Counted from the first letter of the stretch, positions 21,368 through 32,352 are shown. The stretch: DNA of 64,000 bases from Diphasiastrum complanatum (GCA_029204225.1 CM055102.1:4705520-4769519), one strand, 5' to 3'. The notes: a model not told the origin generated them from the letters alone. Program-made: numbers and translations.

Positions 21368-22460
21368 TTGTTTCAGAAAAAACCTAAGGTAGATCACCTT
21401 AGAGTTTTTGGTTGTACGTGCTTTGTTGATATGCCCTTGGAAACAAGGAAAAGCGATGATCCTAATTCTATTAAAGGGATCATAGTTGGATATGCATCCA
21501 ACAAGAAAGCTTACAGGATCTATATTCCCTCTACCTCAACTACAATTGAGAGTAGAGATGTGATATTCCATGAAGATCAAAAATACATTCTTGAGAAGGC
21601 CGATTTCAAAGATTCTCACAAAGATACTCCAATCATCACCCTTGAAGATCATCATGGAGAGATGGGGCCGAGATTTGAGGAGGAGTCACCTCGAATTTTT
21701 TCACCAAGGAGATCTCAAAGAGAAAGATCCGAGCCTAGAAGGCTTACCTATGAAGATAGAGGAAAGCAAGTGGAAATCAACTCCTCTAATTGTGCCTATT
21801 TTATTTCTCATGAGGAGCCAAAGGATGTATATGATGCTATCAACTCACAAGAATGGTACTTTGCCATGAAGGAAGAATATGATGCTTTGATGGCCAATAA
21901 TACATGGGAGCTTGTGGATCTTCCATCCAACAAGCATACCATTGGTTGCAAATGGGTTTTTCGAGTCAAGTATAATCAAGATGGCACAATCAACAAGTAC
22001 AAGGCTAGGCTTTGTGCTAAAGGCTTTGATCAAGTATATGGACTTGATTATGAGGAGACCTTTGCCCCGGTTGCAAAAATGGTGTCAATTAGAATCATAA
22101 TTTCTCTTGCTTGTTTTTTCAATTGGCAAATTCTTCAACTCGCTGTTTCTAATGCATTTCTAAATGGCTATCTAGAAGAAGAGATCTATATGGATCAACC
22201 TATTGGGTTCATCCATGATGAGGAAAAATTTTGCTTGCTCTTCAAAAGTTTATATGGATTAAGCAAGCCCCAAGGTCATGGTATTCTCGACTTAACACCT
22301 TTCTTGAGTCACTAGGATTTAATCTTAGTAACTACTATCCTGCCTTATATTCAAGTTTTTTGATAAAGATATTGTCATCCTTTTTATTTATGTTGATGAT
22401 ATCATTCTGACAGAAAGTTGTATCAAGTTAGTTGAGGAAACCAAGATTGCACTTGGAAAA
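21368..22460 (+). pseudogene. Copia-C integrase tail and reverse transcriptase
   Basis: The frame of 315 codons carries the integrase C-terminal KVDHLRVFGCTC block, the RRSQRERSEPRRLTYED linker and the RT N-terminus (CKWVFRVKYNQDGTINKYK). Motif A reads LAVSNAFLNG, so the catalytic aspartate has become alanine. After YGLSKPQ the frame is lost; the catalytic box IYVDDIILT is still readable near 22388-22414 in another frame. Confidence 0.85.
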
Positions 22461-22469
22461 GAGTTCAAG

Positions 22470-23353
22470 ATGCAAGATCTTGGAAAAATTCACTATATTC
22501 TAGGATTAGAGATTGACTTTCTTAAAGATAAAGCTTTCATATGTCAATCTAAGTATGCTCTTTCAATGTTAATAAAGTTCAATATGTTGAATTGTAAGAG
22601 TATAGAAACACCTATGGAGCAAAATGTAAAGGACTCTAACAAAGGTGATGAAAGATCCTTCGAGGACATCACACTTTTTAGAAGTCGTATAGGCTCTTTA
22701 ATTTGGCTCACAATAACTAGACCTGACATAAGCTTTAGTGTTCATAAGTTTAGCCAGGCTATGCAAAATCCTTCAATTTATCATTGGAAAAAGGCCAAGA
22801 GAGTGCTTAGATATATATCTTCAACTTTTGATTTTGGTTTATTGTATAAAAGTGAAAATCTTTCTATTATTGGTTATTCTGACTCGGATTTTGCAAGTGA
22901 TAGAGCAAATAAAAATCTACAAGTGCTTATGTCATATATCTTGGAGGAAACTTGATATCTTGGCTTTCCAAAAAGCAAGATACTGTATCACTCTCATCAT
23001 GTGAAGCTGAGTACAAGGCGCTCACTACAACAACAAAGGAAGTGCTTTGGATCAAGAGGTTACTAGTGGAGCTAAAGATAATTATGGAAGAAAATATACC
23101 TATGATCATGTGTGACAACATTTCAGCTCAAGCCCTTGCCAACAACCCAATATTCCATGCAAGGAGCAAACATATCAAAGTTGCACATCACTTTATGAGA
23201 GAGAAGCTCATTGGAGGTGAAATCAAATTGGAACACATCGACACATCATCTTGCATTGCAGATATGCTCACCAAACCTTTGAGCAAAAGTTCCTTCAACA
23301 ACCATAGAGCCAACCTTGGAGTTATATCAAGATCCATGTTCAAATCAATATAG
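22470..23353 (+). pseudogene. Copia-C RT end and RNase H
   Basis: Two frames, 22470-22955 and 22952-23353, carry QDLGKIHYILGLEID, TITRPDISFSVHK, GYSDSDFASDRANK, then SWLSKKQDTVSLSSCEAEY and HARSKHIKVAHHFMRE. They overlap by four bases with a frame change, so a small deletion broke RNase H between the first aspartate block and the glutamate block. The stop is five bases before the polypurine tract. Confidence 0.85.
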
Positions 23354-23357
23354 GTCA

Positions 23358-23370
23358 TTTTTAGGAGGAG
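23358..23370 (+). other. Polypurine tract of Copia-C
   Basis: TTTTTAGGAGGAG, immediately before the 3' LTR. It is identical to the tracts of Copia-A and Copia-H. Confidence 0.85.
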
Positions 23371-23888
23371 TGTTAAAATTGAAAAACAATCCATATTGAT
23401 TTCTTAGCTTGCTACAAATGTTGTACCATGCAAGTATGTAGCTCATTAATGCAAAATGCCAAGTTTGGCCTACATAGAACTCGAGCTACATGGTTATGTA
23501 TTATCTAGTTTGATAAATGCAACTTGCATATAGTTTGTAGACATAGAATTAGCATGATTATGCTTGTAGAAACTCGTGGCAACTCACATGCATTAATTGT
23601 AAGTGATCCATAGTGGCATGCAAGGCATGCACAAATTTTAATGGACACATGCATGATGATTTGGACATTTCTAGTTAGAACTAGTACACTTGTAAAAAGT
23701 TGGTAGAATTTCATGCATGACAAGTGACAAATGTCACATAGACTCTAGATGTCACTTTAGATGTCATTTTGGAATGGATAGATATGGTTCTACCTCGAGC
23801 TACCTCAATCTCCATAAATATGTGTAGCTCTCCACACAATCAATGATGAAGAACCAAAGCTTTGTAGCTATCTCATGTCATTTTGGAT
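23371..23888 (+). repeat. 3' LTR of Copia-C, truncated
   Basis: It matches the first 518 bases of the 5' LTR with about nine differences and stops at CATTTTGGAT. The next bases are reverse-strand RT coding sequence of Copia-D. The missing 277 bases include the LTR end, so no target duplication can be checked. Confidence 0.9.
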
Positions 23889-25213
23889 TTTACCTTCAAA
23901 ATCATACTTCACCTTGAATAACCACTTGCATGGAATCAGATTTTGATCCTTTGGCAACTCAGTTATAGTCCAGGTTTGATTCTCGACTAGTTAGCATCAA
24001 GTGTAGTCATTGCCTCACGAACTGTGTTTGGTTCCTGCACAAAGGAGCAGGTCGGATCATTCATGAATTGGGATGGAGACTGTCTAGGATTTGATCTTTT
24101 GGGTTTAATTTTGACCCTTTGATGTTGTTGTTGAGGTGTTGACTCACTGTCCGAGTCAGTATCGATTTTTTGTTGTTCGACCCTTGGGTCGGATTTTGGA
24201 TTATCAATCCTTGGATCAGATTTTTGATTCTCGATCCTTGGGTCGAATTTTGACTGTTCGATCCTTGGGTCGGATTTTTCTGGAGCTTTTCCCTTATGGT
24301 CAAGAAATTGGTCTTCCATGAATATGACATCTCTTCTCGTGAATGTCTTCTGAGTGATCAGGTTGTAGAGCTTGTATGCCTTGTGATCTAGGGAGTAGCC
24401 AATGAAAATCGATTTTCTGCTTTTGTCATCTAGCTTCTTTCTTAGATCTTTAGGGATCTGAGCATAGGCAATGCATCTAAACACTCAAATATGTTTGAGT
24501 GATGGCTTCGATCTAGTTCACACCTCATAGAGTGTCTTGCCATTCAGGGCCTTGGTGATGGATCGATTTTGCAGGTAGGCAGCTGTGGTTTGAATTTCTG
24601 ATTTTTCTTTGTGTATAGAGCTGGATCCTGAGCCTGAAGAGGTTACATTTCTTCTGATCTCCTCTTGTAACAGCATTGAAATGACTCTTGATAGAGTAAG
24701 TTGTTGCTGGGTCGAAATAGCCATGACTCATATTTCATAGACATCAGGGAGACTCGATAGAAGAGTCATTACTGCATCTGAGTTTTCAATGTTCGATCAT
24801 GTTGCAATGTTCAGTTCCATTAGGTTTTTGAATGTATTGAGATGGCTGGAACTAGTGTCCACTTCAGACATCCTCAAAGTGAAGAATTCCTTCCTCAGAT
24901 TGAGTCTAGAAATGACATCTCTGATGTCATAGAGTGTAGCTAGGACTTTCCAAGCATCCTTAGCTGTTTGTGCAGAGCGAATATGACTGATTTGAGAGTC
25001 TCTAATATTCAGAGTGATTAAGGCAAAAGCCTTGCCATCTTGTTGCCTCCATTTGGTGATGCTAGCTGCATCAGCCTTTGGCTTGATTTCGGTACCGTCA
25101 ACTATGTCCCATAGTTCCTTGGCCAGTAGAACGACTCTCATCTTGAGATTCCAGAGATGGTAGTTCTCTCCATCAATCTTGTCAATTAGAGAGGAACTAG
25201 AAGTAGAATCCAT
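23889..25213 (-). pseudogene. Copia-D gag fused by deletion to integrase tail and RT start
   Basis: On the minus strand the ATG near 25213 opens gag with DKIDGENYHLWNLKMR. A TGA at 24797-24799 ends the first frame, and a second TGA follows at 24728-24730. After QEEIRRNV and a short Ser-rich stretch the sequence jumps into the integrase tail (NRSITKALNGKTLYEV, then FRCIAYAQIPKDLRKKL). Zinc knuckle, protease and integrase core are therefore deleted. Next come a repeated acidic/basic spacer and the RT N-terminal linker (FVQEPNTVREAM), ending near 23889 at the Copia-C junction. Compared with Copia-B, well over 1 kb is missing inside. Confidence 0.85.
24162..24277 (-). repeat. 27-bp tandem repeat encoding DPR-containing units
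   Basis: About four copies of a 27-bp unit encode nine-residue repeats of the type KSDPRIEQS, KFDPRIENQ, KSDPRIDNP, KSDPRVEQQ on the minus strand. It lies in the linker between integrase and RT of Copia-D. Copia-B and Copia-G have no such repeat in the same place. Confidence 0.75.
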
Positions 25214-25343
25214 TCTGGAATTTGGTACGATATCATTGGTAGAAACAACAATCATGAGATATTGTTGGCTGCGCAGTTGCTGAGATGAAGTCTTGGTAGA
25301 AACAAGACTGAATCCACAATGAAAATTGCAGATTACTGAGCCA

Positions 25344-25358
25344 CCTGCTATAATACCA
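25344..25358 (-). other. Diverged primer-binding site of Copia-D
   Basis: Minus-strand TGGTATTATAGCAGG abuts the LTR end. It keeps TGGTAT and AGC of the standard site TGGTATCAGAGC but has two or three changes, so it is either decayed or primes from another tRNA. Confidence 0.55.
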
Positions 25359-26142
25359 TGTCAGAAATCAAAGAAATCGAAATGTGCAGCGGAAGTGGAG
25401 TAGGTGGTTGATGGATTGAAAGTGCAACAGTTACCAGTAATGCATTCAAGATGAAATCGAATACCAAATGTGCAATAGAACAACAATTTAGACAAAAACT
25501 TGCACTCTAATAATGATGAAAAATGTGAGTCTTGAAACTGGCGCAAATCAGTAGGCGCAAAAACGGTTTCAGCTGAGTTTGTTGATGTTCAGCCTAAAAC
25601 TCAAAACTGAACTTGACTATGTATACAACATAATGCCTGCAGGATGATAACCTGATCAGTGTGTTGACTCCTATGCAGATCTTCCGTGATGATTGGAAGT
25701 CAGATGATCAGTACATTGAAAACTGACATTAACCTACTTAATTAACTACATCCATCCTACACTAGGTAGCTGTCCTTTTACAATGAATGTATGTACATGA
25801 GTAGGTGGACTATCAGTGTCGCGACGCGAGACATATTCTTAACAGAAAATTTTGAGTTTGAGAATGTCAGATTTTACAAAGGGTCAAAAATATACACTGT
25901 GAACTAGGGCTGGAAAAGTTAGACCCGATTTGATCCAATCCAGGTCGAAAAATCTCTCTTTGATGGGATTAACATTGGGTCGAAAAAATTCAATCCTGAA
26001 TTTTTTGATACTCTGTAAGGAAATTCGAGCCTTCTTCTTCCTTCATTCATTTTTGTTGTAGTTTTTTTTTTTGATTACGTGTAGACAGGTTTCAAGATGC
26101 TCATTACCTAATGGAATTGGGCTTGAGCATGAACTTCCAACA
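25359..26142 (-). repeat. 5' LTR of Copia-D
   Basis: On the minus strand it starts TGTTGGAAGTTCATGCTC at 26142 and ends TTCTGACA at 25359, 784 bp. It pairs with 16567-17369. The flanks AGATG (right) and TGGAT (left, truncated) do not match as a target duplication because the left LTR has lost its end. Confidence 0.85.
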
Positions 26143-26344
26143 AGATGAAGTGGAATCAAGTTTAGATACCAAATAATTCACAAAAACTCAAGACAAATGT
26201 GTAGAAAACTAAAGATTGCCAATTTGCTCCAAAAATTCTCACTAAGGAAAACGTACATGTAGCCAAGCATTGAGTCATCTTGCAATACAAAGGACTAGAG
26301 ATAAGTCGTTAGAATGGGATGGCAAGTTTTGTGAGAAATTGCCA
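26143..26344 (-). repeat. Copia-Y type LTR fragment, right of Copia-D
   Basis: It continues the LTR interrupted at 16566: AAGTGGAATCAAG to CTAAAGATTGCCAATT matches 28220-28300. After about 26215 the match fades. It meets an oppositely oriented LTR fragment at about 26345. Confidence 0.6.
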
Positions 26345-26703
26345 AACATTGGCAAATCTAGCTTGATCAAAACCATGTAGATTGTACGTAGGTGGATCCC
26401 ACACATGCGAGTCCATGTTGTCACGTGTGTAGGCTGCCATAGATAGGTTAATATACATCATTCATAGGATTAGTTAGGCTTGTTTGGTCATAATTCCTAG
26501 ATTATAGGAACAAATTCCTTGAATCATGGAGGTGGATAACCAATCTAGCTACCAACTTGGCAAAACTCTAGGGTTAGGTAAGATGGACACTGTTAGGGCA
26601 AAAGTGGTCAATGATATTCCTTATTACATGCTGGATTTTCACCTAACTTGAGGTGGGAAAGAGCTTTTGTATATACTATTCATCATTCCATAGTGAGAAT
26701 ATA
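26345..26703 (+). repeat. LTR fragment Z, X-like, opposite orientation
   Basis: TTGGCAAATCTAGCTTGATC and later TTATTACATGCTGGA, TTTCACCTAACTT and CCATAGTGAGAA match the first half of LTR family X (14650-15010) in the same orientation. It stops at 26703, next to the Copia-Y coding remnant. Confidence 0.6.
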
Positions 26704-26711
26704 GGCCTTTG

Positions 26712-26960
26712 TCATTGAGGACCTCCTTGGAGCTGAGGTTGATCCTTAAGATCTTCCTCTCTTTGATGCTCCTCAATGCTAGCAATATCACACTTTGACA
26801 AGGTCTCCACTTGAGTGATCTCCTCCTTTGCCAAGTTCACACTCTCAAAAACAACATTAGCTTTCAACGTAAACAATCTTCCTTTTACTAGTTTCCATGG
26901 AAAAAATATTGTGGTACACAAAGTACACACATGTGAGTTGTGATTAGAAATGAAAACCAA
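26712..26960 (-). pseudogene. Copia-Y protease/integrase border remnant
   Basis: On the minus strand KGRLFTLKANVVFESVNLAK resembles the Copia-E stretch GRLFKLDANVASESVNLAR. The next residues (IEEHQREEDLKDQPQ) look like the acidic linker before RT, so integrase is deleted. It is a fragment of an element of the Copia-E type. Confidence 0.65.
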
Positions 26961-27982
26961 GGTGTTTGCAACCTTATAGTGACTTACACAAAGTTATATC
27001 AAGATCCACAAAGGTCTTGAGCACTATCTATTTCACCCTCCTCAACAATGTCAATAATGCTTCGAAAAATTGTCTTGCCTAATTCTCCAATAATAGAGCA
27101 CTCAAGCTTGAGTTGAAACACTACTTCTAGACTCACTTAGGTCTAATTCACTCTCTCCTTGAGAGTTGGTAAGGATCAAAAGATATTTGAAGCTAGACTT
27201 CTTGACAATTTTTCACTCTACTGACTACTCTTGAGAAAAGCAATAAACACAAAGTAGATTGAACTTCTCAACCCTCCCTATGTTCTTTTTCAAAATTTGT
27301 CTCACTAGCAACTCACTTGATGTTCACAAAGACACAAGTGGCAAGATCCCCATGATCTTGAATAAAAAGAAAACTTAGGAAGGATTCTACAAAACAATGC
27401 TCAAGAAAATTGGAAGTGATTTGAATCTAGAAACTCACAAAGGTTTCACTTGTCTTGATTATCTCAAATTTGACCTCTAGACCTCTCTTTGGACTTCTAG
27501 TCATAGCCCTCACACTCCCTCACAAAGATAGAATGGAGATAAGATGAGATTTTATCAAAGAACTATCAAATCAATTCTTCAATTTTTGGACAAAAACATG
27601 GCTAAATATTACTCCTTCCTCTTGATGGTTTTTCAAGACCTGTAAGACACTTTTAAAGAGCTTGAAATAAGCCTCAATTAATTATATCTCATGACACTAA
27701 GCCAAATGTAATTGATGGCAAATATACTTTGATGCTTTTTAGCACCAAAAAACTCATCAAGATGGTGTAAACTCAAATTGTTTAGCTCTTGTGAATATTT
27801 AAAGTTAAAAAGCTGGTACATAGGTGCCCACACGTGTGGGAAGTATAGCTATTGACCCTCACCAAGTTTGGATCCCAAATCTTCAAAGTCTTGATTTGAA
27901 CTCACCCTCTCAAGACTAGCTTTCTAGCAACAACTTGCTAAAAATGGATTGTACTTTGATCAATGATTATTCTCTTGTACTT
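26961..27982 (-). other. Copia-Y leader or decayed internal region, no gene seen
   Basis: It lies between the Copia-Y primer site and its coding remnant. No frame over 60 codons with a recognisable motif is present. Pyrimidine-rich plus-strand words (CTCTC, CTCCCTC) run through it. It contains CACACGTGTG at 27829-27838. It probably represents the untranslated leader plus decayed gag. Confidence 0.45.
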
Positions 27983-28330
27983 GGCTTTGATACCATGTTG
28001 AAAGTGCAGTACAAAGGACCATAAATGAACCTACATAAGGCTCCAAGAGTGATTGATTGATTGATACACCTATCTATTGCAAAACTAGTCACAAGATCTT
28101 GATCTAGAAATGCAATATTGGATCCCACAATCAAGAGCAATCAAAACCATTGATCAAACATTGAATTCTAACCCCAGAAGTGTGTGGTACGAACTCCAGT
28201 ATAGCCTATTATCAAAGATTAAGTGGAATCAATTTTAGATACCAAAGCATTCACAAAAACTCAAGACAAATGGGTAGAAAACTAAAGATTGCCAATTTAA
28301 TCCAAAAATTCTATATCCTCACTATGGAAC
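27983..28330 (-). repeat. Copia-Y 5' LTR (truncated) with primer-binding site
   Basis: The minus-strand primer site TGGTATCAAAGCC is at 27983-27995, one change from the standard. The LTR end TCAACA abuts it at 27996. The LTR is recognisable to about 28330, where the P2 region begins, so its outer end is lost. It matches 16440-16566 and 26143-26215. Confidence 0.7.
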
Positions 28331-29786
28331 GATCGGATCAGTTCAAATGTTTAAAAACCTTCGCTAAGATTTTTGGAAGCTAATTTCACTGTACTGAGCA
28401 TTTCTGCAAATTTTTATCCATAACTAAATAGCCAAACTAGTACTTTGTCTAATGGACCCTCCAAATTCACCTATAAAAGGGCTGAATTCGATTTCATTTC
28501 TCACTTGTGCTAGAAGCTCTTGCCAAATTTTCCAGTGACCAGAACTTTTCAAAACTTTCTTGCAGTCTTCTGATACACTCTTGCGCTCTTATTCTCAGTA
28601 CTTGTCTACTCTCATCATGTCTTCTACTGATACTTTTAAGTCTCCTCAGTATGTCATTCATCGTGATGTTCCAACCAGAACGGACATCATGATACTTCCT
28701 AACACAAGCATGGTGGCTCAATGGATGAACCTTGTTGAGCCTCTACTCACAACAATGGAGATTCATGAGTGTGTACTTTCTGGAAAAATTAATATAAAAT
28801 TTATAACGAGGGCCTTTAGCACATGGACCGAGGAAAAATCCAAGTTTTACAATTACCTACCATGGGGCTACCCATAAGGTGCGCGTCACTGAAGCCATCC
28901 TTGAAGCCATAGAGATATCAACAGGCACACAGTCCTCACCAACTATAAGCACACCAAAAACGTCATTAAGCCTTTCATTGATACGTCCAATGAGTTGTAC
29001 TGGACCAATGATGGGTATTTATTAGAGTCTATCCGAGATCCCACCATACATGTGGTTGCTCAACTTCTGAACAACTTCCTGATAGTTGGCAACCTCAGGA
29101 AGGAGCGCATTTTCTCACAAATACTACACCACATCATTGAGTTGAACTACAAGTCTAATAAGAAACTGTTTGAGCCTTATAACTGGTTTAAGATGTTTTT
29201 GGTGAACTTAAGAGAGCCATCAAGAGTAATACCAAGCAACAATTTGCTGCTGGCACTCTTTTGTCCACCATCTCCACTTTCTACTTGGTTAATAAGATCC
29301 ATGGGTTTGTCCCAGAGTCCATCCCAGAGTTAGTCCTGTCTGTTTATGAAGATGTGGCACCTACCAAATCTTCAAGACAAGCATCTAGTTGCCAACGAGA
29401 ACGCAGTGAGGTCGTAATTCCTGACTCGCCTTCCACGTCACGTCGCCATACTAGACAACCAACTCCAACTATGCTAGTACCACCCCCCACTGCCACTCGC
29501 TCTGCACTTCCTATTCCCTAGTCTACTAATGCTTTCCTAGCCTCCACTTTCTCACATGATCAGTCTATGACCGTTGGTTCCACAATTCCAATCACAGCTG
29601 CCCAAGCTGCCTCTCCTTCAGAAACTCCAGCAACATCACCAGGAACCCAGAAGCTCATGGATCTTTTTGATGATTCCAATCCCTTGGGAGTGGATAAAAT
29701 TTTTGTGATGCCCCAAAGTTGCGCCCTCTGAACTCCAATTCCCCGGAAGAGGATTCAACTAGTTCCATGATAGTGCTAATGTTTTT
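28331..29786 (+). pseudogene. P2, first part: unknown protein, N-terminal domain and Ser/Thr-rich region
   Basis: A TATAAAAGG box at 28472-28480 precedes an ATG at 28618 (MSSTDTFKSPQYVIH). The frame runs to about 28875, then shifts twice: VRVTEAILEAIEISTG, next RHTVLTNYKHTKNVIKPFI through ELNYKSNKKLFEPYNW, then QFAAGTLLSTISTFYLVNKI and a Ser/Thr/Pro-rich tail. Read across the shifts it is one coding sequence of about 350 codons. The middle aligns with P1 at 3.7-4.1 kb. No zinc knuckle, protease or polymerase motif is seen. I do not recognise the family; it resembles the unassigned ORFs of large non-autonomous plant elements only in context. It is cut at 29786 by Copia-E. Confidence 0.5.
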
Positions 29787-30648
29787 TGATAAATTTTACA
29801 GTTTTTAGAACAATAATGATTGTACTTTACAATCATAGAGAGTTATTGGTTGCTTAATCAATGAATCTATCAAGTTCTACACATTAGATCTTGATCTAGA
29901 TTCACTATACTTGGATTTAAGCAAGAGCAATGGATCAACACATCATTTTTTAGTGAGAGCGGCCTCACACGTGTGGAGTACTGTCCACTGTATGGCCTGC
30001 ACCTGAAACAACAAGTACAATGATACTAGATAGCAATCATACATAAAAATCACAAGACAAATGACTAGAAATCTCACAAAAGTGTAGAGTGCAAAAGTCT
30101 CATCAATCTTCTTAGCAAAATGATGATCCTTTTATGGATCAAGTACATCCATGAGTTTGGTACAGTCCAGCAGGCCTTCACACGTGTGAAAAGTGCCACA
30201 TCACTCAGATCTATCCATGTGATCCATCCTTGATCCTTATCCAATAGTTGACCTTCTAGAATATGACTAAAATCCAAAAAGCTAGTCTCCTAGAATATAG
30301 AAATATTCCCTACAAAATAGGATCTAGGAAAAATGGTCAACTCTTATCTTCTAGTACTCTATACACACGTGTGAACGTCCACTTGCCATGTGGGAGAATT
30401 TACTCATGCACATGCAAGGAAAAGCTAATTTGTAGGTGACTAGTCAACTTGACTAAAAAACTAGTCATTTCATGTTCACACTAACTAGAATGATAAAAAT
30501 CAATTTGGATATATACAAACATGAAAAGTACATCCTTTCACACATGGGAACAAGCTCCACACGTGTGAAATCAGATCATCAACATATTCTAATGTTTGAT
30601 CAATATTTACGTGAACCAATGTCAAGTGAGAAGTGACAATTTTCAACA
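29787..30648 (-). repeat. 3' LTR of Copia-E
   Basis: It is 862 bp, TG...CA on the minus strand. It has about 30 base differences from the other LTR by eye, plus a 24-bp segment the other lacks. It holds CACACGTGTG at 29966-29975, 30179-30188, 30364-30373 and 30558-30567. Confidence 0.95.
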
Positions 30649-30663
30649 CTCCTCCTCACTTCT
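30649..30663 (-). other. Polypurine tract of Copia-E
   Basis: Minus-strand AGAAGTGAGGAGGAG abuts the LTR start TGTTGAAAATTG. Confidence 0.85.
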
Positions 30664-30748
30664 AACTTGGCAAATCTAGTGTACATCTATCTACAATTCC
30701 AAGAGCATATCTTAACTTAAAAAATGGATCTTTGGACAATGGTTTGGT

Positions 30749-31435
30749 TCAGATATCAGCTATGCATTCGGATGATGGTACATGATGTAGTTGCACTTCC
30801 TTGGATTGTACCTTCTCTCTCACAAAGTGGTGAGCTATCTCAATATGCTTTGTTCTAGCATGGAAGATAGGATTTGAAGCAATTTGTTGAGAAGCTTGAT
30901 TGTCACAAAATATGTAAGGGATCTCCTCGGCCTCTAGCACATGTAGTTCCATCAAGAGTCTTCTTAGCCATAGGAGCTCTTTGGTTGTTGAAGTCAATGC
31001 CTTGTACTCGGCTTCACAAGAAGATATTGAGATTGTATCTTGCTTTTTGGAAAGCCAAGATATCACTCCTCCACAAAGAAATGTTGCAAATGCACTAATG
31101 GACTTCCTATCCATCTTGTCACCTGCAAAATCTGAATCCGAGTAGGCTCTCAAGTGCAAGTTAGATCCTTCATAAAGTATGCCAAAAAATCTAGTACTAG
31201 AAACATATCTAAGTACTCTCTTGGCACTTTTCCAATGATGAACTAAAGGAGCTTGCATACTTTGACTCAACTTGCTTACACAAAATCTTAAGTCAGGTCT
31301 AGTGATGGTTAAATAGATTAGAGGGCCTATAAGCTTCCTAAAGAGGGTGATGTCCTCAAAGGATGCTTCATCACCTTCATTAGTTGCTTTTACAACATGC
31401 TCCATAGGGGTGTCAATCCCCTTACAATCTTTCAT
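30749..31435 (-). pseudogene. Copia-E RT end and RNase H
   Basis: This 228-codon frame carries CKGIDTPMEHVV, TITRPDLRFCVSKLSQ, the RNase H aspartate block YSDSDFAGDKMDRKS near residue 112, SISSCEAEYKALTSTTKE and the HARTKHIEIAHHFVREK tail. It is offset from the upstream RT frame at about 31432, a single frameshift. A stop after ECIADI at 30749 precedes the expected TKPLSK tail, which is still readable. Confidence 0.9.
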
Positions 31436-32352
31436 ACCAAATCTTTCAGAATGTAAGTAGCATACTTAGATTGACTTATGAAAGTACAATTGCTACTTCT
31501 AGACACTTCTATCCCAAGTATAAACTTTAGGAAGCCTAGATCTACCATCTTGAACTCACTAGATAAGTCAACTTTTACTTTGCCTATGCCATCATCATCA
31601 TTTCCTGTCATAATGATGTCATCAACATAAAGAACCAAAATGATGATCTCTCCTTCATTACATTTGAAATATAAAGAAGGTTCATAAGCACTTATTACAA
31701 AGCCAAGTGAATAGAGAAAATCATGCAACCTAGAGTACCAAGCTCTAGGTGCTTGCTTCAAGCCATATAGGCTCTTCCTTAAGTAGCACACCTTTTGCTC
31801 CTCACCAACCTTGATGAAGCCCTCGGGTTGCATCATGTAGATTTCCTCTTCTAAGAAGCCATTCAAGAAGGCATTTGTCACATCCATTTGGTAGAGATCC
31901 CATTTGAACAAAGTAGCAATGCAAATGATTAATCTAATAGTTACAAGCTTAGCTATAGGTGCAAATGTTTCTTCATAATCCAATCCTTTTATTTGAAGAA
32001 ATCCCTTAGCAACAAGCCTAGCTTTGTACTTACTAATAGATCCATCTTGATTGTACTTGATTCTATAGATCCACTTACATGCAAGTGGTTTCTTTCCTCT
32101 TGGAAGATCTACAAGATTCCAAGTATGATTCTCTTCTAATGCATCATACTCTACTTGCATTGCATCTCTCCAAACTTTAGATTTATATGCTTCTTCAAAA
32201 GATGATGGTTCTTCAAGCAATGTAGCTAAAAAAGAGTAAGAGGTAGAAGATGTAGAGTCTTCCTTTTGCTTTCCCTTGTCCACATAGGTAAGCCTTGAGG
32301 GCTCGACCTTGCTCCTTGATGATCTTCTCGTCCCCTTTTGGCTTGGATCCAA
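31432..32352 (-). pseudogene. Copia-E reverse transcriptase
   Basis: The 306-codon frame starts in the Ser/Arg-rich linker (GTRRSSRSKVEPSRLTY) and has CKWIYRIKYNQDGSISKYK near residue 90, motif A QMDVTNAFLNG intact, [16 protein letters not shown], and the catalytic box YVDDIIMTG near 242. It is separated from integrase upstream only by one in-frame TAG at about 32404. Apart from that stop and the frameshift at 31432 the polymerase looks complete. Confidence 0.9.

Larger units (their letters stand above)
17849..23888 (+). mobile_element. Copia-C, nested in Copia-D
   Basis: It has a 5' LTR, primer site, gag-pol, polypurine tract and a 3' LTR cut short. The two LTRs differ at about nine of 518 shared positions by eye, the lowest divergence among the LTR pairs here, so this is probably the youngest insertion. 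The right end lacks the last 277 bases of LTR and is joined directly to Copia-D RT sequence. The left end has a polypurine-like AGGAGGAG before the LTR. Confidence 0.9.
16567..26142 (-). mobile_element. Copia-D, minus-strand element split by Copia-C
   Basis: It has a 5' LTR at 25359-26142, a diverged primer site, gag (25213 down), an internal deletion from gag into the end of integrase, an RT N-terminus that stops at 23889, then Copia-C, then RNase H (17381-17848), polypurine tract and 3' LTR (16567-17369). It is of the B/G lineage (DKIDGENYHLW in gag). The RT segment between the two halves is gone, so DNA was lost at the Copia-C junction. Confidence 0.85.

Noticed and set aside
28472-28620. 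TATA box plus ATG of P2 as a functional host gene
   Set aside because: The downstream frame has several shifts and stops and a 5.7-kb insertion, and a second decayed copy exists, so it is an old repeat and not an active gene.
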